Of a DNA stretch of 64,000 nucleotides, positions 43,234 to 51,379 are shown piece after piece. The DNA is from Gemmatimonadota bacterium. Its GTDB lineage: Bacteria > Gemmatimonadota > Gemmatimonadetes > Gemmatimonadales > GWC2-71-9. The stretch lies in assembly GCA_029262195.1 (NCBI GenBank), contig JAJCZX010000025.1, positions 21,131 to 85,130 of the forward strand. The letters are read 5' to 3'. A program made the position numbers and the translations under genes. The stretch's first letter is position 1. Every line of letters starts with the position of its first letter. Below the pieces are notes generated by a model. It worked only from the letters and a program-made list of their open reading frames with translations. It had not been told where the DNA came from and ran no database searches.

Positions 43234-45546
43234 ATGTTCAGGAAAACGATGTGGGGTGTCGTGGCGGCATCCGTCCTCCCCCTCCCCGCTGCGGGACAAG
43301 AGCTAACCTATTCCCCGGCATCAAGTTACGGCTCTTACTACGACTTTCTAAGGGCCATACGTGCAAACCCGGACCGGATTGCCGCAATCGACTCGACGTT
43401 CGGTTTCACAAGAGGTCCGGCAACATTCACTTTTCCGAGCGGGACCGTTTACGAACTGCGCCCCATCGGTGAGAGGGTAGTCGGGTATGTAATTGTCGGC
43501 CCAGGCTCCCTGCGTTATTCCCCCGTCGATCTGATTGAAAGAGACCAATTGGCCCGAGTCTTCGAAGGGGCCGTTGAGCACCGCCTTGAATCGGCAGTGA
43601 TCCTGTTCGGTGATTCTACTCTTACAGAATTCGAGAGATACCTTACCTTCGCTCCGGCCGGAATCAATCAGGACCTTTCGGGCAAGATACGGCGAACGAT
43701 GGAGCACCTGGGCGAGCGAGATCGCCGGGAATTTGACCCCGATATCCTGCGGACCTTCTTGAACGGGGGTTCTAACGACCTGTTTTATGCACACCTCGAC
43801 TTGAAATCCGGTCGTGACCTCATGGTCGAGATTAACCCCTTCATGACAGAGGCAAGCCTCCTTTTCCGTGCGGGGGAAGACAAGACACGAGACCTGATAA
43901 GTCAATCATACTCCTCCGTTTCTAGCAGGCAGGAAACGGGTGATAGAACTGGTGAGGCGTCAATCTCAAATTACGATATTGAAGTGTGGATTGACCGCTC
44001 GGCCTCAGGCAATCTCGATTTCAACGCGCGATCTGATGTCTCCCTTGTTGCCGGAGAGCAGATCGGCCACTGGATCCCCCTCTGGCTCCACTCCAGCCTT
44101 GAGATAGACTCGGTTGTCTGGGCCGGCGGGGAACGCGGACGTCTTTTCAAGGAAGAGGACGCGACCCTTATGTGGCTCCGGACGAACGAACTCCTGAGCG
44201 CGGGGGATACGATCGAGTTCAGCATGTTCTACGGCGGCGAGCTGATCGAACGGTTTGGAGATCTGTTTTTTATTCAATCATCGTCAGCGTGGTATCCCCG
44301 CACACTCGCGGGACGGAACAAGGCAACCTTTGACATCGTCTACCACACTCCAACATCCTACGAATTTGCCAGCGCCGGAACGCTCGTGGACACGAACGAC
44401 GAAGGTGACGTCTGGACATCCCACTGGCGTAGTACCGAACCCATTCGTAACGTCGGCTTCAACATCGGTATTTTTGAAGCGTTCGAACCCGAGGACGGCG
44501 AGGGCCCTCCGGTAACTGTTCTGTACGCTGATGCGGCCCATCGCAGTTTTCGCGGTGTCATCCCCCAGGGACGCAACATGAAGCAGCAGGTCGGGGCGGA
44601 CGTAACCAATGCTCTCGGTTTTTACGGTCGGGTATTCGGTCCTACAGGGCTCAACCATTTCTATGCGACAGAAATCCCCTTCTCTCATGGGGAAGCCTTC
44701 CCGGGTCTCGTACACCTGTCACTCTCAACCTTCCTTACAACATCAGGCGACGGCTTCGACGAGTGGTTTAGAGCCCACGAGGTAGCGCACCAGTGGTGGG
44801 GAATTGGATTGGACTTTGACTCCTATCGCGATCAATGGCTCAGTGAAGGCTTCGCGTCTTTCGCGGGACTCTGGTATGTGCAAACAGTCCGAGGCGAAAA
44901 CGACCGGTACTTCGATATGCTGCGCGACTGGCGCGGTGATATCATGGATACCCGCGGCGATCCGCAAGACCCTGAAGAAGGCTGGGCACCAATTGCAATG
45001 GGTTACCGAACGGCCATCGGGGGTGATCCCGGCTCGTACAACACGATCGTCTACCAGAAAGGCGCGTGGGTCGTGCACATGATCCGCACGATGATGTTGA
45101 ACCTCAGGACCATGGATGAGGCGCCGTTCACCGCAATGATGCAGGACTTCTACCAGAGCTACAGAGGCGGAAACGCATCGACGGCAGATTTCCAAACCGT
45201 CGTCGAGCGGCACATCGGCATGCCCATGGGCTGGTTCTTTGAGCAATGGGTGCGAGGAAACTATATCCCCAAATACAAGGTTTCCTGGACGGCAGAACCA
45301 AACGGCGAGGGGAAATTCAGATTGCGCTTGCGAGTGCGACAGGAAGAAGTCCCACCTGACTTCAGGAGCTTCGTCACACTGGCCGTCGACTTTGGTGGCA
45401 ATCGACAGGCTCGTTTGAGAGTTGAGGTTAACGGAGCTGATAGCGAAGTCCCGATGCCTTTGATGCCGCTGGAACCGGTGGACGTAAAGTTCAACGAGTT
45501 GGAAAGTGTTTTGGGCGAAGTTGAGTACGAGAGGTGGAGAAATTAA
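43234..45546 (+). CDS. M1-family (gluzincin) metallopeptidase
   Basis: 770 aa. The signal peptide is at about 1-22. The zinc site is HEVAHQ (His515, Glu516, His519) with the third ligand Glu538 in WLSEGFASF, the HExxH-x18-E spacing of M1 aminopeptidases. The N-terminal part holds a beta-rich domain (residues about 250-470, with FFIQSSSAWYPR) typical of the family, and the C-terminus has a beta domain (KVSWTAEPNGEGKFRLRLRVRQEE). There is no clear GAMEN motif. It is likely a periplasmic or outer-membrane-associated peptidase. ATG43234 is chosen from the signal peptide. Confidence 0.87.
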   Translation: MFRKTMWGVVAASVLPLPAAGQELTYSPASSYGSYYDFLRAIRANPDRIAAIDSTFGFTRGPATFTFPSGTVYELRPIGERVVGYVIVGPGSLRYSPVDLIERDQLARVFEGAVEHRLESAVILFGDSTLTEFERYLTFAPAGINQDLSGKIRRTMEHLGERDRREFDPDILRTFLNGGSNDLFYAHLDLKSGRDLMVEINPFMTEASLLFRAGEDKTRDLISQSYSSVSSRQETGDRTGEASISNYDIEVWIDRSASGNLDFNARSDVSLVAGEQIGHWIPLWLHSSLEIDSVVWAGGERGRLFKEEDATLMWLRTNELLSAGDTIEFSMFYGGELIERFGDLFFIQSSSAWYPRTLAGRNKATFDIVYHTPTSYEFASAGTLVDTNDEGDVWTSHWRSTEPIRNVGFNIGIFEAFEPEDGEGPPVTVLYADAAHRSFRGVIPQGRNMKQQVGADVTNALGFYGRVFGPTGLNHFYATEIPFSHGEAFPGLVHLSLSTFLTTSGDGFDEWFRAHEVAHQWWGIGLDFDSYRDQWLSEGFASFAGLWYVQTVRGENDRYFDMLRDWRGDIMDTRGDPQDPEEGWAPIAMGYRTAIGGDPGSYNTIVYQKGAWVVHMIRTMMLNLRTMDEAPFTAMMQDFYQSYRGGNASTADFQTVVERHIGMPMGWFFEQWVRGNYIPKYKVSWTAEPNGEGKFRLRLRVRQEEVPPDFRSFVTLAVDFGGNRQARLRVEVNGADSEVPMPLMPLEPVDVKFNELESVLGEVEYERWRN

Positions 45547-45549
45547 AAC

Positions 45550-45612
45550 GGGGAGCGGAGGGCCGGGAGTGGGGAGCGGTGGAAAAACCGGGAAGCGGGA
45601 AACGGGAAACGG
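45550..45612. repeat. G-rich spacer with GGGAAACGGGAAAC repeats
   Basis: A run of GGGAGCGGAGGG-like blocks followed by CCGGGAAGCGGGAAACGGG (from 45588). The latter is the reverse complement of the 7-bp repeat at 13828-13877. It lies between the M1 peptidase stop and the DinB start; noncoding. Confidence 0.8.
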
Positions 45613-45629
45613 ATACTCTGAGAGGCACG

Positions 45630-46100
45630 ATGCGTGACGATATTTTAGAGGCGTGGAGGACCAACAACAAGATTAACCTCTACTTGATCGATGAGATCAG
45701 TAAAGAGGGGATGTTGTCGACGCTGTCCACCCGCGGTGGCCGAACGGTTGCAGGCCAGTTTGGGCACGTCCATACCAATCGCGTTTGGCAGTTGGAGAAG
45801 AGGGCCAAGGACCTTGCAGAGGGTCTTGTGAAATTCCCGCCTAAGATTCCGCCGTCGAAAGCCGAGCTGAAGAAGGCATTTGCGGCGTCGGGAAAAGCGG
45901 TCGAGAAGTACCTTGTGGGCGTACTTGAAGGGACGCCGAAGAGAAAAGGGTTTCGCAAGGGAATCTTCTCAACGTTTGGTTACCTGATTGCGCATGAGAG
46001 TCATCACCGGGGGGCCATTCTCCTAACGATCAAGCAGTGTGGGCACAACGTCGGCAAAGATGCGCAGTATGGGATCTGGGGGATGTGGGATAAGGTTTGA
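45630..46100 (+). CDS. DinB-like four-helix-bundle protein
   Basis: 156 aa. The metal-binding His candidates are in FGHVHTNRVW, and HESHHRGAILLTIKQCG near the C-terminus, the DinB/YfiT layout. Such proteins are metal-dependent thiol transferases or uncharacterised stress proteins. ATG45630 is preferred over the earlier in-frame ATG because the preceding sequence is low-complexity G-rich repeat and this start gives the normal DinB N-terminus. It is the last host-type gene before the att region. Confidence 0.75.
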   Translation: MRDDILEAWRTNNKINLYLIDEISKEGMLSTLSTRGGRTVAGQFGHVHTNRVWQLEKRAKDLAEGLVKFPPKIPPSKAELKKAFAASGKAVEKYLVGVLEGTPKRKGFRKGIFSTFGYLIAHESHHRGAILLTIKQCGHNVGKDAQYGIWGMWDKV

Positions 46101-46143
46101 ACGTCGGGAAGTCGGGAGGGGTGAACGGGTGAAATGTTCGCAT

Positions 46144-46182
46144 GCTTCGGGAGCAGCAGGTCGTGGGTTCGAATCCCGCCGC
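46144..46182. other. tRNA-Pro(CGG) 3'-half fragment, candidate att site (left)
   Basis: GCTTCGGGAGCAG followed by AGGTCGTGGGTTC and AATCCCGC reproduces the anticodon loop (TTCGGGA, anticodon CGG), variable loop and T-arm of a proline tRNA, continuing as CGCCCCGAC to about 46188. The 5' half is absent. A matching fragment (36 of 39 nt) lies at 58856-58894. This is the pattern left by integration at a tRNA 3' end. A perfect hairpin TCCCGCC/GGCGGGA (46191-46207) and a decayed T-arm-like stretch (46246-46262) follow. Confidence 0.65.
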
Positions 46183-46307
46183 CCCGACTATCCCGCCGGA
46201 GGCGGGATCGTAGGGATTGCGGGCTTCAGGCCCTTGCCTGCGGCAGCGGGCTCAAATCCCGCCGCTTGCTTGTTGTGGGTTTTGTTGTGTGTTTCTCCTA
46301 CCTCAGC

Positions 46308-47480
46308 TCACTTCGCCAGACCCAAACGCTGCGTCGGGTGAAGCACTACCTGCAGGATCGTTTCAGCATCGGTGTGCTGGTATGATCGGAGCATTGTTTG
46401 CTCGTCTCGCCAACCACCAGCGGCTGCCACGTCCTTCACCGGGTAACCTTTCCGCTCCGTAACCCACTTCCTTCGGATCGGGTGCCAGAGGCCACCATGT
46501 TGGGGTTCCAGCTCGGCCAGGCTATACGCTCGCCTCAGCCAATGATCGAACAAATACCGGTCGCATGGTTTCAGCGCGTCCTTCTGCGACTCAAAGACCG
46601 GTGTGTTACCGATCGAACGTCTCGCTTTTCTCTGCGCGTGAAGAGCCTCGCTTACGGCTTCGCTCATTGGAACCACGTGCTCATACCCCTTCTTGTCGTT
46701 CTCCGCGCGCCAACGAATCGAGCTTTTTGAGAAAGAAACATCTTCCCAAAGGAGATTTCGTACTGCGGAAATTCTCCGGCCCGTTCCTTCCGCTACTACG
46801 AGAGCAAGTTTGAGGAGTGGATTGACACGATCTGCTACCTCCAGCAATTGGAGGTACTCGTCATGGCTCATTACCGGCCTGGTCGGGTTTTTCTCCTTTG
46901 GGAGTTTGACACCAAACAGAGGATTTTCTTTGAGCAATCTTTCTCCAGTCCTTGTGCGTTCTCTCATGGCCCAATGAAGGGCGCGGGACAGCGCTAGTAG
47001 ATCGGCTTCGATAGTGCGGTTTTTCACCAGCTTATCAGTCGTCACTCCGATTATTGAAGCATGACCTTTTCGCCGAGCCATCGTGTACCGCTCCACATCC
47101 GACCCCGAAAGGCTTTCTACATCCCGAGTAGCGCCGAGGAAGGCCACCACCCGTTCGAGCTTTCGGACATCGTCTCGTTGTGTTCGTACCTTCTTGCTGA
47201 GGTGCCTGGGGCTCTTATTGTAGAGGCTGGCAAGTAGTCCTATCGTCAATGTCTCACGCTCAATCGCCGTCTCGTTTGCGAGCACGGCCTTGAGCAGATC
47301 GTAGGCCTGACGTATAGCCAACTCTTTGTCGCGGTGCCCCAGACTCTTTCTGTCCTCCTTTCCGTTGATGTGAACCGACCGCATGATCGGGCTTCCGGGT
47401 CTCGCCTCGTAGAGGCGGATTCGATAGCCGCGTTCACCGACTGACTTCGACCAGCACTTGGTTCGTTTCCTTTTGTTCAT
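46308..47480 (-). CDS. Tyrosine recombinase/integrase
   Basis: 390 aa. The N-terminal ~180 residues carry a core-binding SAM-like domain. The catalytic domain has the first Arg in EGTGRRISAVRNLLWED, the HPIRRKW (His-x-x-Arg) motif, a Trp in GGWRDEQ and the nucleophile Tyr in MLRSYQHTDAETI. It would catalyse site-specific integration at the neighbouring tRNA-Pro fragment, reading toward it. It overlaps the HTH gene by 4 nt and forms a three-gene operon. Confidence 0.92.
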   Translation of the reverse strand: MNKRKRTKCWSKSVGERGYRIRLYEARPGSPIMRSVHINGKEDRKSLGHRDKELAIRQAYDLLKAVLANETAIERETLTIGLLASLYNKSPRHLSKKVRTQRDDVRKLERVVAFLGATRDVESLSGSDVERYTMARRKGHASIIGVTTDKLVKNRTIEADLLALSRALHWAMRERTRTGERLLKENPLFGVKLPKEKNPTRPVMSHDEYLQLLEVADRVNPLLKLALVVAEGTGRRISAVRNLLWEDVSFSKSSIRWRAENDKKGYEHVVPMSEAVSEALHAQRKARRSIGNTPVFESQKDALKPCDRYLFDHWLRRAYSLAELEPQHGGLWHPIRRKWVTERKGYPVKDVAAAGGWRDEQTMLRSYQHTDAETILQVVLHPTQRLGLAK

Positions 47481-47881
47481 GGAAACCGTCTCCTTTGTCT
47501 GGCGATGTCCTGGGCATCGGTATTCACATCATACGAACGAGATTGGGGAGCGGCAACCTTTTCGAGGTCGCCTCGTCGGATGCGGTGACGACCCGTCGGA
47601 TTTGATCTGTGATCCGGGAGTGTGCCCTGACGTACGCGACGCCGAATCGTCTCCTCGCATACGCCTGATATCTCCGCGGCTTGGCTGGCGTCGATTTCAG
47701 AATCAAGCCATGCGGTAGCGGTGACAAGTAACCGTTGGACAAGAGCATCGCGAGCGGCGGCCGCTTGATCGGCTCCGTTGGCGCGTAGCGTCTCCGTGTC
47801 GCTCATTGCCTCAAGGACGAACTCAGCAAGCCATGAAGGGAGTCCTTCAGGAAGTTTGGGGTTGAGGGGAGGGGAAATCAC
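47477..47881 (-). CDS. HTH protein of the integrase operon (excisionase/repressor-like)
   Basis: 134 aa. The C-terminal half shows a helix-turn-helix of the excisionase (MerR-like) type: DASQAAEISGVCEETIRRRVRQGTLPDHRSNPTGRHRIRRGDLEKVAA. The N-terminal 70 residues are helical, without a known domain. The GTG start directly abuts the previous stop (TGAGTG). Its place between the integrase and the small gene suggests a directionality factor or element regulator; this is inferred from position. Confidence 0.7.
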   Translation of the reverse strand: MISPPLNPKLPEGLPSWLAEFVLEAMSDTETLRANGADQAAAARDALVQRLLVTATAWLDSEIDASQAAEISGVCEETIRRRVRQGTLPDHRSNPTGRHRIRRGDLEKVAAPQSRSYDVNTDAQDIARQRRRFP

Positions 47882-48235
47882 TCAGATCCTATGACCCGCG
47901 CGTTCTACCATTCCGATGGTATGGGCGGTTGGAGCGCCAGCAATGCCGAAGCTTACCTGCTCGAAGTATTCCTCTCGTTTTCCGCCGGTGATCCACTCGC
48001 CATAGATCTTCGCCTTGTACCAGCCGCCCCCGAAACGGGCGTGCATTAATTCGAGGAATGACTCCCACTCGTACCATTCGCGGTCTTGCGGGTCTACGCG
48101 AGCAATGTAGGTCCAGGTTTTTGGAGCGTGTTTGTTCTGTCGCCAGAGCACCACAACGCGGGCGCGATGACCGTAGTGTCTGAGGACGCCGTCGATGTCG
48201 CCTTGGAAGTCGCGAAGTGCTTTTCCAACCGTCAA
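47882..48235 (-). CDS. Small island protein of unknown function
   Basis: 117 aa. No family is recognised. It is rich in aromatic residues (YEWESFLELMHARFGGGWYKAKIYGEWITGGKREEYFEQV) and looks like a compact alpha/beta domain without a membrane segment. TTG48235 is the probable start with GGAATG upstream. It is the first gene of the integrase operon. The 'W(Y)KAKIYG' region resembles DNA-associated proteins in integrase operons, but this is too weak for a call. Confidence 0.5.
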   Translation of the reverse strand: MTVGKALRDFQGDIDGVLRHYGHRARVVVLWRQNKHAPKTWTYIARVDPQDREWYEWESFLELMHARFGGGWYKAKIYGEWITGGKREEYFEQVSFGIAGAPTAHTIGMVERAGHRI

Positions 48236-48983
48236 TTGTCACATTCCTTTGCGTTAAAACGGACAAAAACGCAACGGTTTCCGTGTGAATTCCACCTAAT
48301 CACACTGAAAACGACTCTAGTCACCCCACAAATAACACGCTGGTCACCCCACGTTTCAGCCACTGGTCACCACACGCAGAATGGGTTGGTCACCGCTTTT
48401 TAATGCGCTGGCCGGTTCCAGAACCAGTCCGAAAAGGCGTTCGCAAACCCAGTCCCCTCGACACCTCAGACTGCGGATCGAACCGAGCGTTTAGCATGCG
48501 GCAAGGTCGTTGTTCGGCGGTCGACGAAAAGTGGTCAAAGGCCGTTCGGGTAGCGGTTGTTTTCATAACGCACCATGACCACTAACATCAACAATTGCAA
48601 GGGGTTAGGCCGTTGGGCCGGTTGGCTTTTGGGACGTTTCGAACTGTTGAGCCTTTTGGTCCGTTTGGGACGGTTCAGGCCGTTGGGCCGGTTAGCGCAA
48701 AGGCTGTTTTTGTTGGATCGGAAACCAATAGGTGGACGTAACGAACTGGCCTACGTTTCTGCGGGCTGGCTCCGGCGAAAGAGAGTCGGTCTTGACGATG
48801 AACAATCAGGACTGCAGATAGTAGTAATCAAATCAACCGTAGGGCACACAGACGGGAGGGGAATATGGGGCGGTTCACGGCAATCGTTCGAGCATCCGCT
48901 GCAAATGCAGTCGTTAGTTACGCTGCACCCTTGAATCCCACGCTTGCGGCAGTGATGAGGTTCATCCCGTGGGAGCTGAGTTG
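48236..48983. other. 748-bp noncoding region at the start of the island
   Basis: There is no convincing gene (short frames exist with repetitive, Gly/Leu/Arg-rich content). It contains the 23-bp GTCACC iterons (48317-48408) and the duplicate of a 17-bp block AGGCCGTTGGGCCGGTT (48607-48623 and 48677-48693). The promoter of the S41 peptidase must lie at its right end. Confidence 0.6.
48317..48408. repeat. Four 23-bp GTCACC iterons
   Basis: GTCACC occurs at 48320, 48343, 48366 and 48389, exactly 23 bp apart, with the shared stretch C(T)GGTCACCCCAC. Spacing of about two helical turns is typical of iteron-type binding sites for a replication initiator, excisionase or IS-end binding protein. Confidence 0.85.
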
Positions 48984-51230
48984 ATGAGTAAGATTAAGTT
49001 GTTTGGTTGGCTTTTTGGGGCGTTCGTGCTGCTGGGATGTGATAATGAGGCGGTACCCGAGGAGGACTATCGCACGGTCCTCTCTTTTGAATCGGCGGAT
49101 CTTGCGGGATGGACCGGCGGTGCACGGGAGGGCCTGTTCCTGGACAGCACGGTAGTCCACAGCGGCCTTTATGCAGGACGAATAGATCGCGATGGCGAGG
49201 CACACCGAGCCTTCTCAAGTTTTACCACCTCGCTTCCCGTTTCCTTCGAGGGGGAAACTTTGGAGCTGCGCGGATGGTTGCGTACAGCGGGCGTTCCCGG
49301 TTTCGCAGGTTTGTGGCTGCGGCAGAACGATCGCAACGGCGTTCTGCATTACGCCAGGACCCAGAAGCGCAACCTGAGTGGGCCAACCGGGTGGACCGAG
49401 TATCGCATCTCCCTGCCCCTCAATGCGCGAGCACGCACGGTGTACCTCGGCGCGATCCTTGAGGGCGAAGGGACTATCTGGGTGGATGACCTCGAACTCT
49501 TCGTCGACGGCGTTAGAGCTTCGGACGCTCCACCCTTTACGCCCGTGCTTACTGCTGTTGAACTCGACACGGAGTTCGACGTTGGCTCCGGTATCGATGA
49601 TCGCCAACTCACCCCGGTGCAGGTGGAGAATCTCGCTTTACTCGGCAGGGTTTGGGGATTCGCGAAATACCACCATCCCCGAATTACCGGTGGTGAGGTC
49701 AATTGGGACTACGAACTGTTCCGGGTCCTGCCTTCCGTGCTCGATGCTGCGGACCCGGTGGCAGCGAGGTCGTCGCTCTCCGACTGGCTCGCGCAAGTGG
49801 GTGACCCAGTCGGTTGTGACCCGTGCGCTCAGGAACCGGTCGACACACACCTGACGGCGGATATTGACTGGATTCGCGATCGCGCATTGCTCGGTGCCGC
49901 ATTGAACGAACGGCTGGAACTCATTTACGACAACCGTTCCGCGGATCCTGAACAGTACTACGTAACCCACGCCCCTGGTGTCAGGAATCCTGTTTTCTCG
50001 AACGAGGCAGCTTATGCCGATCGACCTCTGCCCGATGCCGGGTACAGGCTCCTGGCGCTCTACCGCTTCTGGAACATCATCGAGTACTGGTTTCCCTATC
50101 GCGATGTAATCGGTGAGAAATGGGAGGAGGTCCTGACGGAGTTCGTGCCCAAGGCGATGGCCGCGACCACAACGGATAAGTATCGCCTCACCATGACGGA
50201 ATTTGAGGCGCGGATCAACGACACGCATGCCAACCTCTGGAGCCACCTGGATATTCGGCCTCCGCGCGGGTCCAGCCAAATACCGGTGGTGTTTCGGTTT
50301 ATAGAGGGCAAGGCCGTCGTAACCGGGTACTCGCACCCGGTGCTGGGGCCGTCTTCCCGCCTCCGGGTTGGTGACGTCGTTGAAACCATCGACGGGAACC
50401 GGGTGGATTCTCTCGTAACCGCCTGGCGACCCTACTACTCTGCATCCAATCAGCCTACGAGACTTCACTATATGGCCCGCGCCCTGACAAAGGGAGAGGC
50501 TGGCCCGGTACAGGTCACTGGCAACCGCTCGACCGGTGCATTCTCGCTCACCGCCGAAAGGGTCCCGGTTCGCAGACTCGACACGACAGCCGGGAGCACA
50601 CACGATCTTGCGGGCGCGACCTTCCAGCGCCTCTCGAACGCTGTGGCATATCTTAAACTCTCCTCGGTCGTCGCGGCCGATGCCAGCTCATACATCGCTC
50701 AAGCAGCCGGCGCGGAAATCCTCGTCATCGATATCCGTAACTATCCGAACGAGCTTGTCGCGTCGGTTCTCGGTAGGCACCTGGTGACGGAGCCATCGGA
50801 GTTCGCACGCGCCACCCGTGGCGACGCTACCAATCCGGGTGCGTTCTCGTGGTCACCCCCACTGTCAATCTTCCCTATGGACCCGCATTTTTCCGGTGCC
50901 ACGGTGATCCTGGTGGATGAAGTTTCGGTGAGTCAGTCCGAGTTCACCGCAATGGCTTTTCGGGCTTCTGCCAATGCTGTCGTGGTGGGTAGCACGACCG
51001 CAGGGGCGGATGGGGATGTCTCGTCCATACGCCTTCCCGGCGGTATTTATTCAAGGATCAGTGGCGTCGGAGTTTTCTATCCCGATCGGACACCTACCCA
51101 GCGCATCGGAATCATTCCCGACCTGGAAGTACTCCCAACCATCGAGGGGATCCGCGCGGGCCGCGATGAGGTTCTCGAAGCGGGTGTCAGCCACGTGCTG
51201 GGCCGGGAGTTCCGTCTGCCACTACGTTAG
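48984..51230 (+). CDS. S41-family peptidase lipoprotein with N-terminal carbohydrate-binding-like domain
   Basis: 748 aa. The lipobox is VLLGC (Cys16), suggesting an outer-membrane or periplasmic lipoprotein. Residues about 35-170 resemble a CBM/galactose-binding beta-sandwich (FESADLAGWTGG...). A tail-specific-protease-like domain follows: a PDZ-like stretch RLRVGDVVETIDGNRVDSL, IDIRNYPN, and the catalytic Ser in VDEVSVSQSEFTAMAF (about residue 651). It is probably an outer-envelope peptidase. ATG48984 gives the signal sequence with GGGAG upstream. It lies inside the putative island. Confidence 0.85.
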   Translation: MSKIKLFGWLFGAFVLLGCDNEAVPEEDYRTVLSFESADLAGWTGGAREGLFLDSTVVHSGLYAGRIDRDGEAHRAFSSFTTSLPVSFEGETLELRGWLRTAGVPGFAGLWLRQNDRNGVLHYARTQKRNLSGPTGWTEYRISLPLNARARTVYLGAILEGEGTIWVDDLELFVDGVRASDAPPFTPVLTAVELDTEFDVGSGIDDRQLTPVQVENLALLGRVWGFAKYHHPRITGGEVNWDYELFRVLPSVLDAADPVAARSSLSDWLAQVGDPVGCDPCAQEPVDTHLTADIDWIRDRALLGAALNERLELIYDNRSADPEQYYVTHAPGVRNPVFSNEAAYADRPLPDAGYRLLALYRFWNIIEYWFPYRDVIGEKWEEVLTEFVPKAMAATTTDKYRLTMTEFEARINDTHANLWSHLDIRPPRGSSQIPVVFRFIEGKAVVTGYSHPVLGPSSRLRVGDVVETIDGNRVDSLVTAWRPYYSASNQPTRLHYMARALTKGEAGPVQVTGNRSTGAFSLTAERVPVRRLDTTAGSTHDLAGATFQRLSNAVAYLKLSSVVAADASSYIAQAAGAEILVIDIRNYPNELVASVLGRHLVTEPSEFARATRGDATNPGAFSWSPPLSIFPMDPHFSGATVILVDEVSVSQSEFTAMAFRASANAVVVGSTTAGADGDVSSIRLPGGIYSRISGVGVFYPDRTPTQRIGIIPDLEVLPTIEGIRAGRDEVLEAGVSHVLGREFRLPLR

Positions 51231-51379
51231 TTGTGCAATGGGTTATGCGGCGTTGTTGCAAGATTCAGTTCCGCCCGCGCAAGAGATGAGTAACGGGGAA
51301 ATTCTATTATGAAGAGTCTAGGTGAGGATAGCGGCACAGTGTATCGGCAATGACTTTAGGTAAAACAGAGGGCGGCGTT

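Noticed and set aside
46101..46190. Intact tRNA gene near the integrase
   Set aside because: The 3' half fits tRNA-Pro(CGG), but there is no 5' acceptor strand or D-arm, and the anticodon stem has two mismatches.
48317..48408. Possible CRISPR-like array of GTCACC units
   Set aside because: Only four units with short, partly similar spacers and no cas genes; iteron or operator is more likely.
48575..48934. 119-codon plus-strand frame in the island leader
   Set aside because: Composition is repetitive (Leu/Gly/Arg) and caused by the duplicated GGCCGTTGGGCCGG block; there is no good start signal or recognisable domain.
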